This document shows positions 43,978 to 54,912 of a stretch of DNA of 64,000 nt, piece after piece (the stretch's first letter is position 1; the number at the start of each line of letters is the position of its first letter). A model generated the notes under the pieces. That model did no database searches. It had not been told where the DNA came from and saw only the letters and a list, made by a program, of their open reading frames with translations. The translations under genes were made by a program, and so were the position numbers. Source of the DNA: Vibrio sp. BS-M-Sm-2 (lineage in GTDB: Bacteria > Pseudomonadota > Gammaproteobacteria > Enterobacterales > Vibrionaceae); the NCBI RefSeq assembly GCF_041504345.1, contig NZ_CP167894.1:2666001-2730000 (forward strand), read 5' to 3'.

Positions 43978-44820
43978 TTGAAACAACGAATTATTACGGC
44001 GTTGATTTTAGCTCCCCTAGTTATTCTAGGCATTTTCGAGTTATCACTTCCTACATTTATTCTTTCATTAGCGGTGATCTCGCTATTAGGTTTTTGGGAG
44101 TGGACTCAGTTTATTGAAAGCAAATCGCGTTATTTAGCGTTGATTCCAACGGTTTTGGTTAGTGCCGCAAGTTTTGCTTTTATCCCTTTTGATGCATTTA
44201 GCCTTAATAACTTGTCTACTGCTCACTACGCCATTCTAACGATTGGCTCAATTTGGTGGGTAATAGCGAGTGGTATGGCGGTGACTTATCCTAAGTCTAT
44301 GCCTGCATGGAAAGATTCTTCTCTTCTTCGTCACGCCTTTGGTGTACTGACTCTGCTGCCATTCTTCTGGAGTGTGGTTATCCTGCGTGCTAACGGTATC
44401 GATGTTGACCCCTACCACGGTGCAAAATTGGTGATGTTTGTTTGCTTGCTCGTTTGGGCGGCGGACAGCGGTGCTTACTTTTCAGGAAAGAGCTTTGGTA
44501 AGCGCAAAATGGCTCCAGCGGTAAGCCCGAATAAAACGATTGAAGGTCTTATTGGTGGCATCATTACTGCAGTGATCGTGGCTTGGATCTTTGCTGACTT
44601 GTTTGATATCCAATTCACAAGTCCTCTTCACATGATTGTTATTACTCTTGTGACCGTCGTTATCTCTGTTCTTGGTGACCTTGTTGAAAGCATGTTTAAG
44701 CGTGTGTCTGGGGTGAAAGACAGCAGTAATCTGATTCCTGGTCATGGTGGTATACTAGATAGAATAGATAGCTTAACGGCTGCATTCCCTGTCTTTGCTC
44801 TGCTTTATTTAGCATTCTAA
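43978..44820 (+). CDS. cdsA: Phosphatidate cytidylyltransferase
   Basis: CdsA makes CDP-diacylglycerol, the precursor of all phospholipids. The 280-residue inner-membrane protein has about eight membrane segments and the family signature RVSGVKDSSNLIPGHGGILDRIDS near the C-terminus, plus ADSGAYFSGKSFGKRKMAPAVSPNKTIEG. The start is a TTG at 43978 (read MKQRIITALILAPLV) with an AAGGA site about 10 bases upstream. No ATG occurs at the conserved N-terminus, so a TTG start is required. Confidence 0.96.
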   Translation: MKQRIITALILAPLVILGIFELSLPTFILSLAVISLLGFWEWTQFIESKSRYLALIPTVLVSAASFAFIPFDAFSLNNLSTAHYAILTIGSIWWVIASGMAVTYPKSMPAWKDSSLLRHAFGVLTLLPFFWSVVILRANGIDVDPYHGAKLVMFVCLLVWAADSGAYFSGKSFGKRKMAPAVSPNKTIEGLIGGIITAVIVAWIFADLFDIQFTSPLHMIVITLVTVVISVLGDLVESMFKRVSGVKDSSNLIPGHGGILDRIDSLTAAFPVFALLYLAF

Positions 44821-44824
44821 TAAA

Positions 44825-44850
44825 AAAGGGCAGTGATTCTGCCCTTTATT
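44825..44850 (+). terminator. Hairpin between cdsA and dxr
   Basis: AAAGGGCAG and CTGCCCTTT form a 9-bp stem with a 5-base loop, followed by ATTACATTT. The T run is weak, so it may act as an attenuator. It lies inside the region that would encode the extended dxr frame, supporting the later dxr start at 44872. Confidence 0.7.
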
Positions 44851-44871
44851 ACATTTCTACGGTCATATGTG

Positions 44872-46080
44872 ATGCGAAATCTAACTATCCTTGGCGCTAC
44901 CGGCTCTATTGGTGCAAGTACACTAAAAGTCGTTGAGCAAAACCCAGATCTTTATACGGTCGTGGCACTAGCCTCCGGTTCGAATGTTGAAAAGATGCTG
45001 GCGCTAGTTGAAAAGTGGCAACCAAGCTATGTTGCGATGGCTTGCCCCGATGCAGCGTCTCAACTGAGTGATGTGTTGTCTTTGGATTACCCAAACATCA
45101 AAGTGCTTTCAGGCTCAGAAGGCATGTGTCAGGTCGCTTCCCTAGATGAAGTAGACACTGTTATGGCTGCGATTGTTGGCGCAGCAGGCTTGCTTCCTAC
45201 TATGGCTGCGGTTAAGGCTAGTAAGCGTATCTTGCTTGCTAATAAAGAAGCCTTGGTGATGTCTGGACAGTTGTTTATAGACGCCGTGGAAAAGTACGGT
45301 GCTGAGCTACTTCCTGTCGACAGTGAACATAATGCTATCTTCCAGTGTTTGTCGCAAAACGTCCAAACCAATCTAGGTCGCTGTGATTTAGAAGCCAACG
45401 GTATTAACCATATTCTACTAACTGGTTCTGGTGGTCCTTTCCGTTATACCGACGTGGCTGAGTTGGAATCAGTGACTCCTGAACGCGCTATCGCACACCC
45501 TAACTGGTCTATGGGCCCTAAGATCTCTGTCGATTCAGCGACCATGATGAATAAAGGCTTAGAGTACATTGAAGCGAAATGGTTATTTAATGCCTCTCAA
45601 GAACAGTTGAAAGTGATTATTCATCCTCAATCTGTGATTCATTCTATGGTTCAGTACAAGGACGGCTCTGTGCTTGCTCAAATGGGCGAACCGGATATGG
45701 CGACGCCAATCGCTTTAACGATGTCTTACCCTGAGCGAACAGAAGCGGGCGTTAAGCCTCTGGATTTCACTAAAGTGGGCGAGCTTACTTTTCTAGAACC
45801 AGACTTTAGTCGTTACCCATGTTTAAGGTTAGCGATTGAAGCTTGCTACTTGGGTCAGCATGCTACAACCGCAATTAACGCGGCAAACGAAATTGCCGTC
45901 GATGCTTTCTTGAACAATCGAGTGAAGTTTACCGATATTGCTGTCATTAACGAACATGTTATGAGCAAAGTATGTGAACAACATAACTCTGAGGGCTTAG
46001 ATAGCTTGGAAAGCCTTCTCGAGCTAGATAATATGTCTCGTCAATTAGCCAATCAATTTATTAAAGAGCAGCTAGCATGA
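44872..46080 (+). CDS. dxr: 1-deoxy-D-xylulose 5-phosphate reductoisomerase
   Basis: Dxr makes 2-C-methyl-D-erythritol 4-phosphate, the first committed step of the MEP isoprenoid route. The 402-residue enzyme has the NADPH motif [27 protein letters not shown], the metal/substrate region [19 protein letters not shown], and [23 protein letters not shown]. The ATG at 44872 (MRNLTILG) is chosen because the longer frame crosses a terminator hairpin. Its stop overlaps the rseP start by 4 bases (ATGA). Confidence 0.98.
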   Translation: MRNLTILGATGSIGASTLKVVEQNPDLYTVVALASGSNVEKMLALVEKWQPSYVAMACPDAASQLSDVLSLDYPNIKVLSGSEGMCQVASLDEVDTVMAAIVGAAGLLPTMAAVKASKRILLANKEALVMSGQLFIDAVEKYGAELLPVDSEHNAIFQCLSQNVQTNLGRCDLEANGINHILLTGSGGPFRYTDVAELESVTPERAIAHPNWSMGPKISVDSATMMNKGLEYIEAKWLFNASQEQLKVIIHPQSVIHSMVQYKDGSVLAQMGEPDMATPIALTMSYPERTEAGVKPLDFTKVGELTFLEPDFSRYPCLRLAIEACYLGQHATTAINAANEIAVDAFLNNRVKFTDIAVINEHVMSKVCEQHNSEGLDSLESLLELDNMSRQLANQFIKEQLA

Positions 46081-47435
46081 GTGGAATTCTGTGGAACTTC
46101 GCATCCTTTATAGTAGCGCTTGGCATTCTGGTCGCTGTTCATGAGTTTGGACATTTCTGGGTTGCTCGTCGCTGTGGTGTGAAAGTTGAGAAATTCTCGA
46201 TTGGTTTTGGTAAATCAATCTGGAGCAAAGTTGGCCGTGATGGTACGGAATACAGCTTGTCAGTCATTCCATTGGGCGGCTACGTTAAGATGCTTGATGG
46301 TCGTGTTGACGACCTTTCTGAAGACGAACAACAATACGCTTTTGATAAGAAGCCATTGTGGAAAAGAACGGCGATAGTTGGTGCAGGTCCTGCGTTTAAC
46401 TTTATCTTTGCCGTCTTTGCATATTGGCTAGTGTTTCTGATTGGCGTGCCGGCGGTTAAACCTGTAATCGGTGAAGTCACTCCGCAATCTATTGCTGCAC
46501 AAGCCGGAATTGAAACTGGAATGGAACTTAAATCTATTTCAGGAATCAAAACCGCAGATTGGGAATCAGTCAATATGGGTTTGATATCACATATTGGTGA
46601 TCAGTCCATGACTGTAACGGTTTCTTCTCAAGACGATATCGGCTTTGAACAGCAGATGACATTGGATATTTCAGACTGGTCATTCAACCCAGAAACTGAA
46701 TCTGCAATGACAACGCTGGGCTTTAGACCGTATTCTCCAGAGATATCGACAGTGCTTGCTCAAGTCATTGATGACGGTGCGGCATACGATGCCGGAGTAA
46801 AGGCTGGTGACAAAATTGTTGAGATTAATGGACAGCCTATTGAACAGTGGCAGTCGGTTGTTGAGTTAATTCGTGCAAATCCAATGACATCATTGGACTT
46901 GGTCGTATTGCGAAATGGGGTTGAACAGCCATTAGTTATGACGCCAAAAAGTCGCGAGCTTTCTGATGGTTCGACAATTGGCTATGCAGGTATTGCTCCA
47001 GAAGTCGCAGAATGGCCAGAAGATTATCGCTTTGAGTTACAATTTGGTGTAATTGAGTCTGTAGGAAAAGCATTTGATAAAACAGGTCAAATCATTGGAT
47101 TGACGCTGACAATGCTTAAGAAGCTCATCGTTGGTGATGTTGGCTTAAATAACTTGAGTGGCCCGATTTCAATAGCTAAAGGTGCAGGGACAACCGCCGA
47201 TTACGGTTTGGTTTACTTCTTAGGCTTTTTGGCTCTGATTAGTGTTAACTTGGGTATTATTAATTTGGTTCCGCTGCCTATGCTTGATGGCGGACATTTG
47301 CTCTTTTTCGCTATTGAGGCCATTACTCGTAAACCGGTCCCTGAGAAAGTTCAGGAAATGGGATACAGAGTGGGAGGTGCAATCCTCTTCTCTTTGATGG
47401 CTCTGGCAATATTTAATGATTTTACTCGTCTGTGA
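46077..47435 (+). CDS. rseP: Site-2 intramembrane protease RseP
   Basis: RseP cuts the anti-sigma factor RseA inside the membrane and so releases sigma-E, and clears signal peptides. The 452-residue protein has the zinc motif [12 protein letters not shown] (His22, Glu23, His26), two periplasmic PDZ domains (about 115-290), and the second metal motif [13 protein letters not shown] before the last membrane helices. Its start overlaps the dxr stop. Bam and Skp genes follow, an arrangement that links envelope stress sensing to barrel assembly. Confidence 0.98.
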   Translation: MSGILWNFASFIVALGILVAVHEFGHFWVARRCGVKVEKFSIGFGKSIWSKVGRDGTEYSLSVIPLGGYVKMLDGRVDDLSEDEQQYAFDKKPLWKRTAIVGAGPAFNFIFAVFAYWLVFLIGVPAVKPVIGEVTPQSIAAQAGIETGMELKSISGIKTADWESVNMGLISHIGDQSMTVTVSSQDDIGFEQQMTLDISDWSFNPETESAMTTLGFRPYSPEISTVLAQVIDDGAAYDAGVKAGDKIVEINGQPIEQWQSVVELIRANPMTSLDLVVLRNGVEQPLVMTPKSRELSDGSTIGYAGIAPEVAEWPEDYRFELQFGVIESVGKAFDKTGQIIGLTLTMLKKLIVGDVGLNNLSGPISIAKGAGTTADYGLVYFLGFLALISVNLGIINLVPLPMLDGGHLLFFAIEAITRKPVPEKVQEMGYRVGGAILFSLMALAIFNDFTRL

Positions 47436-47483
47436 ATGGTTTCTCACAGGCATTGGTAGTAGCAAGGAATAATTAGAATAAGT

Positions 47484-49889
47484 ATGGCGATTAAGCAAAT
47501 TCTGTTCGCAAGTCTATTAGCCACTAGTGTGGCAGCGAATGGAGCACAAAACTTTGTAGTTCAAGATATCAAGATTGAAGGTTTACAGCGTGTTGCACTT
47601 GGTGCAGCTCTACTGAAAATGCCAGTACGTATTGGCGATGAAGTGGATGAAAGCGATGTATCTGAGATCATTCGTGCATTGTATGCTTCGGGTAACTTTG
47701 AGGATGTTAAAGTCCTTCGCGATGAAGGTGTTTTAGTTGTTCAAGTGAAAGAACGACCGACTATCGCAAGTATCTCGTTCTCGGGTAACAAAGCGATCAA
47801 AGAAGAACAACTTCAACAGAACCTAGATGCGTCTGGCGTTCGTGAAGGTGAAGCCCTTGACCGTACTACGCTAAGCAACATCGAGAAAGGTCTTGAAGAT
47901 TTTTACTACAGTGTTGGTAAGTACAACGCGACAGTAAAAGCGGTTGTGACGCCTTTGCCTCGTAATCGTTCTGACCTTAAGTTTGTCTTTACTGAAGGCG
48001 TATCTGCTAAGATTCAGCAAATCAACTTTATCGGTAACGAAGTCTTCTCAGACGCTGAGCTACTTAGCCGCTTTAATCTGAACGTTGATGTTGCATGGTG
48101 GAACTTCCTTGCGGATGAAAAATATCAGAAGCAAGTATTAGCGGGTGATATCGAAGCGCTGAAATCTTACTACCTCGACCGTGGTTACCTTAAGTTTAAG
48201 GTAGACTCTACTCAGGTTGCGATCTCTCCAGATAAGAAAGGCGTTTATATCACGCTTGGTATTGATGAAGGCGAAGCCTACACCGTTAAAGATGTCGCAT
48301 TTCGTGGTGAACTCATTGGCCGTGAGGCTGATTTTGAAGCGCTAGTGCCATTTGAAGACGGTGATACTTATAACGGTTCATCGGTAACGTCTTTAGAAGA
48401 GAGCGTAAAACGAATTCTTGGTGAATCTGGTTATGCGTACCCACAAGTTCGTACGATTCCTGAATTCAATGATGAGACCAAAGAAGTGTCGTTAGTTATC
48501 AATGTAGAAGCGGGTAGCCGTATCTATGTTCGCGACATTCGATTCACGGGCAATAACTCAACGAAAGATGAAGTTCTTCGTCGTGAAATGCGTCAAATGG
48601 AAGGCAGTTGGCTTAACTCTAAGTCAATTGATACTGGTAAGAGCCGTCTTAACCGTTTAGGTTTCTTTGAAACGGTTGATGTACAAACAGTTCGTGTTCC
48701 TGGTAGTGAAGACCAAGTTGATTTGGTTTACAACGTTAAGGAAGCTAACTCAGGCAGCATCAACTTTGGTGTCGGCTACGGTACGGAATCAGGTGTCAGT
48801 TTCCAAGTTGGTTTACAACAAGACAACTTTGCAGGCTCAGGTAACCGTGTTGGTGTAAGTGCCATGATGAACGATTACCAAAAGAACGTGAGCTTAGACT
48901 ACCGTGACCCATACTGGAACCTTGATGGTGTGAGTCTAGGCGGTAAGATCTTCTACAACGAATTCGAAGCCTCTGAAGCGGGTATTGTCGACTATACCAA
49001 CCAAAGTTATGGTACTAGCCTAACATGGGGTTTCCCTATGGATGAGCTGAACCGTATCGAGTTTGGTGTTGGCTATACACACAACAAAATCGGTAACGTT
49101 CCGACCTATATCCAAGTTGAACAGTTCGCGAGAAGTATTGACCAATATGGTGACGAGCACATCTTAACTGATGACTTCGATATCAATATTTCTTGGACGC
49201 GTAACAACTTGAACCGTGGTTTCTTCCCAACTGAGGGTAACCACCAACGTGCTTTCGCTAAAATGACAGTACCAGGCTCTGATGCTAAGTACTTCAAAGC
49301 ACAGTACGATGTAAAACATTACATCCCGCTGACCAAAAAGCATGAGTTCACACTATTGATGCGTGGCCGATTAGGCTATGGTAATGGTTATGGTCAAACG
49401 GATGGTAACGATAACTTGTTCCCGTTCTATGAGAACTACTATGCGGGTGGCTTTACAACCCTACGTGGTTTTGGTTCTAACTCAGCGGGTCCGAAAGCCG
49501 TTTACGGAAGCAGTACAGGAAATAACCCTACGTACAGCTCTGCAACCGATGATTCAGTTGGTGGTAACGCGGTTGCTTTGGCCAGTTTAGAGTTAATTGT
49601 CCCAACGCCGTTTGCTTCTGATGAAGCGCGCAGCCAGATTCGAACCAGTGTCTTCTTCGACATGGCAAGTGTATGGGATACAGAGTTCGTAGACCGTGGC
49701 GCACCTAACAGTGGCAGTCAGTACTACTACGATTACTCTGATCCAACAAATTACCGTTCATCTTATGGTGCTGCCCTGCAATGGATGTCACCGATGGGCC
49801 CACTGGTTTTCTCTCTAGCGAAACCAGTTAAAATTTACGAAGGTGATGATGAGGAATTCTTCACATTTACCATTGGTAGAACTTTCTAA
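47484..49889 (+). CDS. bamA: Outer-membrane protein assembly factor BamA
   Basis: BamA is the core of the BAM machine that folds outer-membrane barrels. The 801-residue protein has a signal peptide (cut near ANG-AQN), five POTRA domains (about 22-420) and a 16-strand barrel. The conserved loop-6 motif appears as [13 protein letters not shown], and the protein ends TIGRTF with the terminal Phe needed for folding. It lies between rseP and skp as in E. coli. A much shorter Omp85-like paralog is encoded at 29.1-30.3 kb. Confidence 0.98.
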   Translation: MAIKQILFASLLATSVAANGAQNFVVQDIKIEGLQRVALGAALLKMPVRIGDEVDESDVSEIIRALYASGNFEDVKVLRDEGVLVVQVKERPTIASISFSGNKAIKEEQLQQNLDASGVREGEALDRTTLSNIEKGLEDFYYSVGKYNATVKAVVTPLPRNRSDLKFVFTEGVSAKIQQINFIGNEVFSDAELLSRFNLNVDVAWWNFLADEKYQKQVLAGDIEALKSYYLDRGYLKFKVDSTQVAISPDKKGVYITLGIDEGEAYTVKDVAFRGELIGREADFEALVPFEDGDTYNGSSVTSLEESVKRILGESGYAYPQVRTIPEFNDETKEVSLVINVEAGSRIYVRDIRFTGNNSTKDEVLRREMRQMEGSWLNSKSIDTGKSRLNRLGFFETVDVQTVRVPGSEDQVDLVYNVKEANSGSINFGVGYGTESGVSFQVGLQQDNFAGSGNRVGVSAMMNDYQKNVSLDYRDPYWNLDGVSLGGKIFYNEFEASEAGIVDYTNQSYGTSLTWGFPMDELNRIEFGVGYTHNKIGNVPTYIQVEQFARSIDQYGDEHILTDDFDINISWTRNNLNRGFFPTEGNHQRAFAKMTVPGSDAKYFKAQYDVKHYIPLTKKHEFTLLMRGRLGYGNGYGQTDGNDNLFPFYENYYAGGFTTLRGFGSNSAGPKAVYGSSTGNNPTYSSATDDSVGGNAVALASLELIVPTPFASDEARSQIRTSVFFDMASVWDTEFVDRGAPNSGSQYYYDYSDPTNYRSSYGAALQWMSPMGPLVFSLAKPVKIYEGDDEEFFTFTIGRTF

Positions 49890-49907
49890 TATTTAAAGGA
49901 CAATATT

Positions 49908-50417
49908 TTGAAAAATATGATTAAAGCAGCAGGTTTAGGCCTTGTAGTTCTTAGCTCTTCTTTCTTTGCAACAGCTGCCGAAGCTGCGCAAAAAGTGGGT
50001 TATGTAAACACTGCACAAGTATTCCAGGCTCTACCTCAGCGTGAAGTTGTTCTTCAAAAAATGCAGGAAGAGTTCAAAGATAAAGCGGCTGAGTTACAGA
50101 GCATTCAAGCTGAAGCAAAGACTAAGATTGAAAAGCTTAAGCGTGATGGCGAACTACTTGGCCCTGACGAAGTTGAGAAGCTTCGTATTGAAGTAGGCCA
50201 ACTAGACAGCAAGTACAAAATCAAAGCTCAAGCACTAGAAAAAGCAAGTCAACGTCGTGAAGCACAAGAGAAGCAGAAGCTGTTCAAAGTGATTCAAGAT
50301 GCTGTAACTAAAGTTGCCGAGAAAGAAGGCTACGACATGATCGTTGATATTCAAGCTCTACAATACGGTAAGCCTGAATACAACATCTCTGAGCAAGTAA
50401 TTAAATCACTGAAATAA
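49908..50417 (+). CDS. skp: Periplasmic chaperone Skp (OmpH)
   Basis: Skp holds unfolded outer-membrane proteins in the periplasm before BAM takes them. The 169-residue product has a signal peptide (cut near AEA-AQK) and then a long coiled coil typical of Skp trimers, with [20 protein letters not shown] and [24 protein letters not shown]. The start is a TTG at 49908 with AAAGGA 8 bases upstream; the next ATG at 49917 is 17 bases from that site and would shorten the signal peptide only slightly, so it is possible but less likely. Confidence 0.95.
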   Translation: MKNMIKAAGLGLVVLSSSFFATAAEAAQKVGYVNTAQVFQALPQREVVLQKMQEEFKDKAAELQSIQAEAKTKIEKLKRDGELLGPDEVEKLRIEVGQLDSKYKIKAQALEKASQRREAQEKQKLFKVIQDAVTKVAEKEGYDMIVDIQALQYGKPEYNISEQVIKSLK

Positions 50418-50422
50418 GTTTT

Positions 50423-51454
50423 ATGAAGAACCTGACTTTAGCCGAATTGGCAACGATTACTGGGGGAGAGCTACACGGAGACGGTACGATTACCGTCTCA
50501 GCAGTCGCTCCTATGGATAAAGCGCAAGAAGGTAACATTACGTTCCTTTCTAACGTGAAGTACAGCAAGCACCTAGGTGACTGTAAAGCATCTGCTATTA
50601 TGGTTAAAGATAGTGAGCGCGAACTGTGTAAGACCAACGTTATTGTGGTTAGTGACCCTTACGTTGCTTTTGCTAAGGTAGCTCAAGCGCTTGATACTAC
50701 TCCTGCACCCGCAGCGGCTATTGCTGATTCTGCTTCAATCTCTAGCGATGCAACCATTGGGCAAAATGTGTCTATTGGTGCGAACGCTGTGATTGAGTCT
50801 GGTGTGGTACTAAGTGATGATGTGATCATCGGTGCTGGATGCTTTATTGGTAAGAATGCGAAAATTGGCACAGGCACTAAGCTATGGGCTAACGTAAGCG
50901 TTTACCATGAAGTTGTGATTGGTGAAGCATGTTTGATTCAATCAAGCACTGTTATTGGTTCTGACGGCTTTGGTTATGCGAACGAGAAAGGTGAGTGGGT
51001 TAAGATCCCACAAGTTGGTTCTGTTCGCATTGGTAACCGCGTAGAAATTGGCGCGTGTACTACCATCGACCGAGGCGCATTAGATGACACAATCATTGAA
51101 GACAACGTTATCCTAGATAACCAACTTCAGATTGCTCACAATGTTCACATCGGATATGGTTCAGCTCTTGCTGGTGGTACTATCATTGCAGGCAGCACGA
51201 CGATAGGTAAGTACTGTATTATTGGTGGTGGTAGTGTGATTAATGGTCACATTGAAGTTACTGATGGCGTTACAATCACCGGTATGGGGATGGTAATGCG
51301 CAGCATCACTGAGAAAGGCATGTACTCTTCGGGTATTCCTTTACAGCCAAACAAAGATTGGCGTAAAACAGCAACGCGTGTTCATCGTATTGATGAAATG
51401 AACAAGCGTTTGAAAACCGTTGAAAAACTTATCGAGAAGAGCGCGGAATCATAA
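50423..51454 (+). CDS. lpxD: UDP-3-O-(3-hydroxyacyl)glucosamine N-acyltransferase
   Basis: LpxD adds the second acyl chain in lipid A synthesis, third step of the Raetz pathway. The 343-residue trimeric enzyme has an N-terminal uridine-binding domain ([16 protein letters not shown]), then a left-handed beta helix of hexapeptide repeats (about 105-320) with the catalytic His239 in QIAHNVHIG. It starts 5 bases after the skp stop and is followed by a terminator at 51472-51500. Confidence 0.98.
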   Translation: MKNLTLAELATITGGELHGDGTITVSAVAPMDKAQEGNITFLSNVKYSKHLGDCKASAIMVKDSERELCKTNVIVVSDPYVAFAKVAQALDTTPAPAAAIADSASISSDATIGQNVSIGANAVIESGVVLSDDVIIGAGCFIGKNAKIGTGTKLWANVSVYHEVVIGEACLIQSSTVIGSDGFGYANEKGEWVKIPQVGSVRIGNRVEIGACTTIDRGALDDTIIEDNVILDNQLQIAHNVHIGYGSALAGGTIIAGSTTIGKYCIIGGGSVINGHIEVTDGVTITGMGMVMRSITEKGMYSSGIPLQPNKDWRKTATRVHRIDEMNKRLKTVEKLIEKSAES

Positions 51455-51471
51455 TTCCAGCATTTCTAATA

Positions 51472-51500
51472 AAAGGCTCGCGTACAGCGAGTCTTTTTCG
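51472..51500 (+). terminator. lpxD terminator
   Basis: AAAGGCTCGC (51472-51481) pairs with GCGAGTCTTT (51487-51496, one G-U pair) around a 5-base loop, then TT. It is 18 bases past the lpxD stop and before fabZ. Confidence 0.85.
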
Positions 51501-51547
51501 TTTATAATCCTTCTAATTAAATAAAGAATATACATAGGAATACGACT

Positions 51548-52000
51548 TTGACTACTGAACAGACAACGATGAACATTACTGAAATTCAGGAACTATTACC
51601 TCATCGCTACCCATTCTTAATGGTTGATCGTGTGACTAGCTTTGAAAAAGAAAAAACACTGACTGCAATTAAGAATGTCTCTGTTAACGAACCTCAGTTC
51701 ACAGGCCACTTTCCTCAGCTTCCTGTATTCCCAGGCGTGTTGATCTTAGAAGCAATGGCACAAGCAACAGGCCTTCTAGCATTTAAATCTTTCGGTGCGC
51801 CTTCTGGTAACGAGCTGTACTACTTTGCTAGTGTAGATAAAGCTAAATTCCGTAAGCCAGTAGTGCCAGGTGACCAACTGGTTATCGAAGTAGAATTCTT
51901 AAAAGAGCGTCGTGGCATCGCATCGTTTAACGGTGTTGCTAAAGTTGACGGCGTAGTTGTATGTTCAGCTGAACTTAAATGTGCTCGTAGAGAGTTTTAA
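51548..52000 (+). CDS. fabZ: 3-hydroxyacyl-ACP dehydratase FabZ
   Basis: FabZ removes water from 3-hydroxyacyl-ACP in fatty-acid elongation. The 150-residue hotdog-fold enzyme has the catalytic residues His54 in [15 protein letters not shown] and Glu68 in LILEAMAQ. The likely start is a TTG at 51548 (read [14 protein letters not shown]) with a TAGGA site about 7 bases before it; the ATG at 51569 has no ribosome site. The stop is one base before the lpxA ATG. Confidence 0.96.
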   Translation: MTTEQTTMNITEIQELLPHRYPFLMVDRVTSFEKEKTLTAIKNVSVNEPQFTGHFPQLPVFPGVLILEAMAQATGLLAFKSFGAPSGNELYYFASVDKAKFRKPVVPGDQLVIEVEFLKERRGIASFNGVAKVDGVVVCSAELKCARREF

Positions 52001-52001
52001 T

Positions 52002-52790
52002 ATGATTCATGAAACAGCGAAAATTCACCCGGCAGCAGTAATCGAAGGTGATGTAACTATCGGTGCTAACGTGACAGTTGGGCCTTTCACTTACATTGCT
52101 GGTAACGTGACAATTGGTGACGACACTGAAGTGATGTCGCATGTTGTGATCAAAGGTCATACAACCATTGGCAAAGAAAACCGTATCTTCCCACATGCTG
52201 TTATTGGCGAAGAAAACCAAGACAAGAAATACGGTGGTGAAGAGACAACAGTTGTGATCGGTGATCGCAACGTGATCCGTGAAGCGGTTCAAATCCACCG
52301 TGGTACGGTTCAAGACAAAGCAACCACAGTAATTGGTGATGACAACTTACTTTGTGTTAATGCTCACGTAGCACACGATGTTATTGTTGGTAACCACACT
52401 CATATTGGTAACAACGCTATTCTTGGCGGTCACGTTACGGTTGGCGACTACGCTGGTGTGATGGCGCTTTCTGCGATTCACCCATTCTGTTCTATTGGTG
52501 CTTATGCGTACATTGGTGGCTGTTCTGCTGTAGTTCAAGATGTACTGCCGTACGTGCTTGCACAGGGTAACCATGCTGCTCCATTCGGTCTTAACTTAGT
52601 GGGCTTGAAGCGTAACGGATTTGAGAAACCAGAAATTCGTGCACTACAGAAAGCATACAAAGAGTTATACCGTTCAGGTAAAACACTTGAAGAAGCGAAA
52701 GTGGCTTTAGTTGAAATGGCAAAAGAGTTTGCTTCGGTAGCTCCTATGCTAGAAATGCTAGAGAGCTCTGAGCGCGGTATTATTCGTTAA
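52002..52790 (+). CDS. lpxA: UDP-N-acetylglucosamine acyltransferase LpxA
   Basis: LpxA starts lipid A synthesis by acylating UDP-GlcNAc. The 262-residue trimeric enzyme, same length as in E. coli, is a left-handed beta helix of hexapeptide repeats with the catalytic His125 in [11 protein letters not shown]. It has the VQIHRGT pattern and the C-terminal helical domain. The frame opens at 51957 in overlap with fabZ, but the ATG at 52002 ([10 protein letters not shown]) matches the family. A strong terminator follows at 52858-52891. Confidence 0.98.
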   Translation: MIHETAKIHPAAVIEGDVTIGANVTVGPFTYIAGNVTIGDDTEVMSHVVIKGHTTIGKENRIFPHAVIGEENQDKKYGGEETTVVIGDRNVIREAVQIHRGTVQDKATTVIGDDNLLCVNAHVAHDVIVGNHTHIGNNAILGGHVTVGDYAGVMALSAIHPFCSIGAYAYIGGCSAVVQDVLPYVLAQGNHAAPFGLNLVGLKRNGFEKPEIRALQKAYKELYRSGKTLEEAKVALVEMAKEFASVAPMLEMLESSERGIIR

Positions 52791-52857
52791 TACTTGATGT
52801 GGTTATGTACCAATCAATGTGAGTATGACAATAATTACTTCATCAGAATGGTATAAC

Positions 52858-52891
52858 AAAAAGATCGCTACTTGTTAGGCGATCTTTTTTG
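52858..52891 (+). terminator. lpxA terminator
   Basis: AAAAAGATCGC (52858-52868) pairs with GCGATCTTTTT (52879-52889) around a 10-base loop. The right arm ends in six T residues. It separates lpxA from lpxB, which in E. coli are directly joined. Confidence 0.88.
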
Positions 52892-52919
52892 TTTTAGGCA
52901 AGAAGGGAATTGGAAAACT

Positions 52920-54116
52920 ATGGCACAGCAAGAAGCAGCAACCAATAGCTCGGACTTTGTTTCGAATGAACCACTGCGCGTAGGTATTGTTGTCGGCGAA
53001 CTCTCTGGCGACACGCTTGGTGAAGGCTTTATTAAAGCGATCAAATCACAGTACCCAAATGCTGAGTTCGTTGGCATTGGCGGGCCAAAAATGAAGGCGC
53101 TCGGTTGTGAGTCTCTTTTCGAGATGGAAGAGCTGGCCGTTATGGGCTTAGTTGAAGTACTTGGCCGTTTACCTCGTTTGTTGAAGGTAAAAGCAGAGCT
53201 AGTTAAGTATTTCACTCAAAACCCGCCAGATGTGTTTGTAGGTATCGATGCGCCCGACTTTAACCTAAGGCTTGAGTTAGACCTTAAAAATGCTGGTATC
53301 AAAACGGTGCATTACGTGAGCCCCTCAGTATGGGCTTGGCGTCCAAAGCGTATCTTTAAAATCGATAAAGCAACTGACTTGGTATTGGCTTTCTTGCCGT
53401 TCGAAAAAGCGTTCTACGATAAATATAACGTTGCCTGTGAGTTTGTTGGTCACACGTTGGCAGACGCGATTCCTTTAGAGCCAAGTAAACAGAATGCGCG
53501 AGAGCTTTTAGGTCTTGATCAAGACAAGCAGTGGTTGGCCGTATTGCCGGGCAGTCGTGGTGGTGAGATGGGTTTGATTGCTCAACCATTTATCGAAACT
53601 TGCCAGCGTATTAAGCATAAGTATCCGGATATCAATTTTGTTGTTGCGCTCGTTAATGAGCAGCGTAAAAAGCAGTTTACTGAAATCTGGCAATCGACCG
53701 CACCTGAGCTTGAATTCACGTTAGTCGAAGATACGGCAACCAACGTGATTACCGCTGCTGATTCTGTGCTCTTGGCTTCAGGTACCGTGGCTCTTGAATG
53801 TATGTTACTTAAGCGCCCTATGGTGGTTGGTTACAAAGTAAATAAGCTGACAGGTTACATTGTTAAGAAGTTGGCGATCACTGAGTTTGTATCATTGCCG
53901 AATATCTTGGCTGGGGAAGAGATCGTCAAAGAGCATATTCTTGAAGAGTGCCACCCAGACTTTTTGTTCCCATCTGTCGATAAGATGCTATCAGCCGATA
54001 ACAGTGCCTTGATCGAACGTTTTACTGAGATGCATCACTGGATCCGCAAAGACGCAGACAAACAAGCCGCTAACGCGGTATTGAAGTTGATTGACCGACC
54101 TTTTGTTGAAGCATAA
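52920..54116 (+). CDS. lpxB: Lipid-A-disaccharide synthase LpxB
   Basis: LpxB joins UDP-diacylglucosamine and lipid X to the lipid A disaccharide at the inner membrane. The 398-residue GT19 glycosyltransferase has RVGIVVGELSGDTLGEG near the N-terminus, HYVSPSVWAWRPKRI, and LPGSRGGEMG. Compared with E. coli (382) it has a short N-terminal extension (MAQQEAATNSSDF). The frame opens at 52872 inside a terminator hairpin, so the ATG at 52920 is chosen; GGAAAACT precedes it. Confidence 0.97.
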   Translation: MAQQEAATNSSDFVSNEPLRVGIVVGELSGDTLGEGFIKAIKSQYPNAEFVGIGGPKMKALGCESLFEMEELAVMGLVEVLGRLPRLLKVKAELVKYFTQNPPDVFVGIDAPDFNLRLELDLKNAGIKTVHYVSPSVWAWRPKRIFKIDKATDLVLAFLPFEKAFYDKYNVACEFVGHTLADAIPLEPSKQNARELLGLDQDKQWLAVLPGSRGGEMGLIAQPFIETCQRIKHKYPDINFVVALVNEQRKKQFTEIWQSTAPELEFTLVEDTATNVITAADSVLLASGTVALECMLLKRPMVVGYKVNKLTGYIVKKLAITEFVSLPNILAGEEIVKEHILEECHPDFLFPSVDKMLSADNSALIERFTEMHHWIRKDADKQAANAVLKLIDRPFVEA

Positions 54117-54149
54117 AGCGCTTACTTACAGAACATTAAGAGATTAGTT

Positions 54150-54770
54150 ATGGCAGTAAAAGAGAAAAAAGAGCTTCCTCCTTTTGAGTATCCGCAAGGT
54201 TACCAGTTGTTTGCTGGTGTGGATGAAGTAGGCCGTGGCCCTTTGGTTGGCGATGTAGTGACCGCTGCGGTTATCCTCGATCCAAACAACCCAATCGAAG
54301 GCTTGAACGACTCAAAGAAATTATCTGAGAAAAAGCGCCTAGCTTTGCTTCCAGAAATTAAAGAGAAAGCTCTGGCATGGTCTGTTGGTCGTTGTTCTCC
54401 ACAAGAAATTGATGAGTTGAATATTCTGCAAGCGACGATGGTTGCTATGCAGCGAGCTATCGCAGGGTTGAGCGTTCAACCTGATATGGCGCTAATCGAT
54501 GGAAACCGTGTCCCAGAACTGCCAATGGACGGTCTTGCTATTGTAAAGGGTGACTTGCGAGTGGCTGAAATCAGTGCGGCGTCGATTATCGCTAAAGTCG
54601 TTCGAGACCAAGAGATGGAAGAGCTTGATAAACTTCATCCAGAGTTTGGTTTTGCTAAACATAAAGGTTACCCGACTAAAGCGCATTTCGAAGCGATTGA
54701 AAAACATGGCGTAACCGAGCACTACCGCAAAAGCTTTAAGCCAGTAAAACGTATTCTTGGCATAGATTAG
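54150..54770 (+). CDS. rnhB: Ribonuclease HII
   Basis: RNase HII removes RNA from RNA/DNA hybrids and single ribonucleotides from DNA. The 206-residue product has the catalytic start [16 protein letters not shown] (Asp25, Glu26), [12 protein letters not shown], and the third carboxylate in [10 protein letters not shown] (Asp117). Position between lpxB and dnaE is conserved in gamma-proteobacteria. A short N-terminal tail rich in lysine precedes the fold. Confidence 0.98.
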   Translation: MAVKEKKELPPFEYPQGYQLFAGVDEVGRGPLVGDVVTAAVILDPNNPIEGLNDSKKLSEKKRLALLPEIKEKALAWSVGRCSPQEIDELNILQATMVAMQRAIAGLSVQPDMALIDGNRVPELPMDGLAIVKGDLRVAEISAASIIAKVVRDQEMEELDKLHPEFGFAKHKGYPTKAHFEAIEKHGVTEHYRKSFKPVKRILGID

Positions 54771-54781
54771 AGCGTATTGAT

Positions 54782-54806
54782 TAAGCTCTATATAGACTAG
54801 AGCTTA
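54782..54806. other. Hairpin in the rnhB-dnaE gap
   Basis: TAAGCTCTA and TAGAGCTTA form a 9-bp perfect stem with a 7-base loop, and TAGAGCT recurs 10 bases later, so alternative pairing is possible. There is no U tract, so it is not a standard terminator. It may shape the rnhB mRNA end or the dnaE leader. Confidence 0.45.
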
Positions 54807-54912
54807 CGTTAACTAGAGCTGGGCATCGAATAAAGTTGCTAACTTGCGGTAGAAAAAAATAGAATACACACAGTTGTAATCCTAGGCTCAAACCTAGAAC
54901 TCAGGAAAAATA

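Noticed and set aside
46091..46130. GGAACTT near the start of rseP as a sigma-E -35
   Set aside because: No acceptable -10 (TCTAA/TCTGA) occurs at the required 15-19 base spacing, so a sigma-E promoter is not supported here.
47220..49590. Minus-strand and other-frame ORFs inside bamA and rseP
   Set aside because: All are in the shadow of strongly conserved coding frames with matching domains and codon use.
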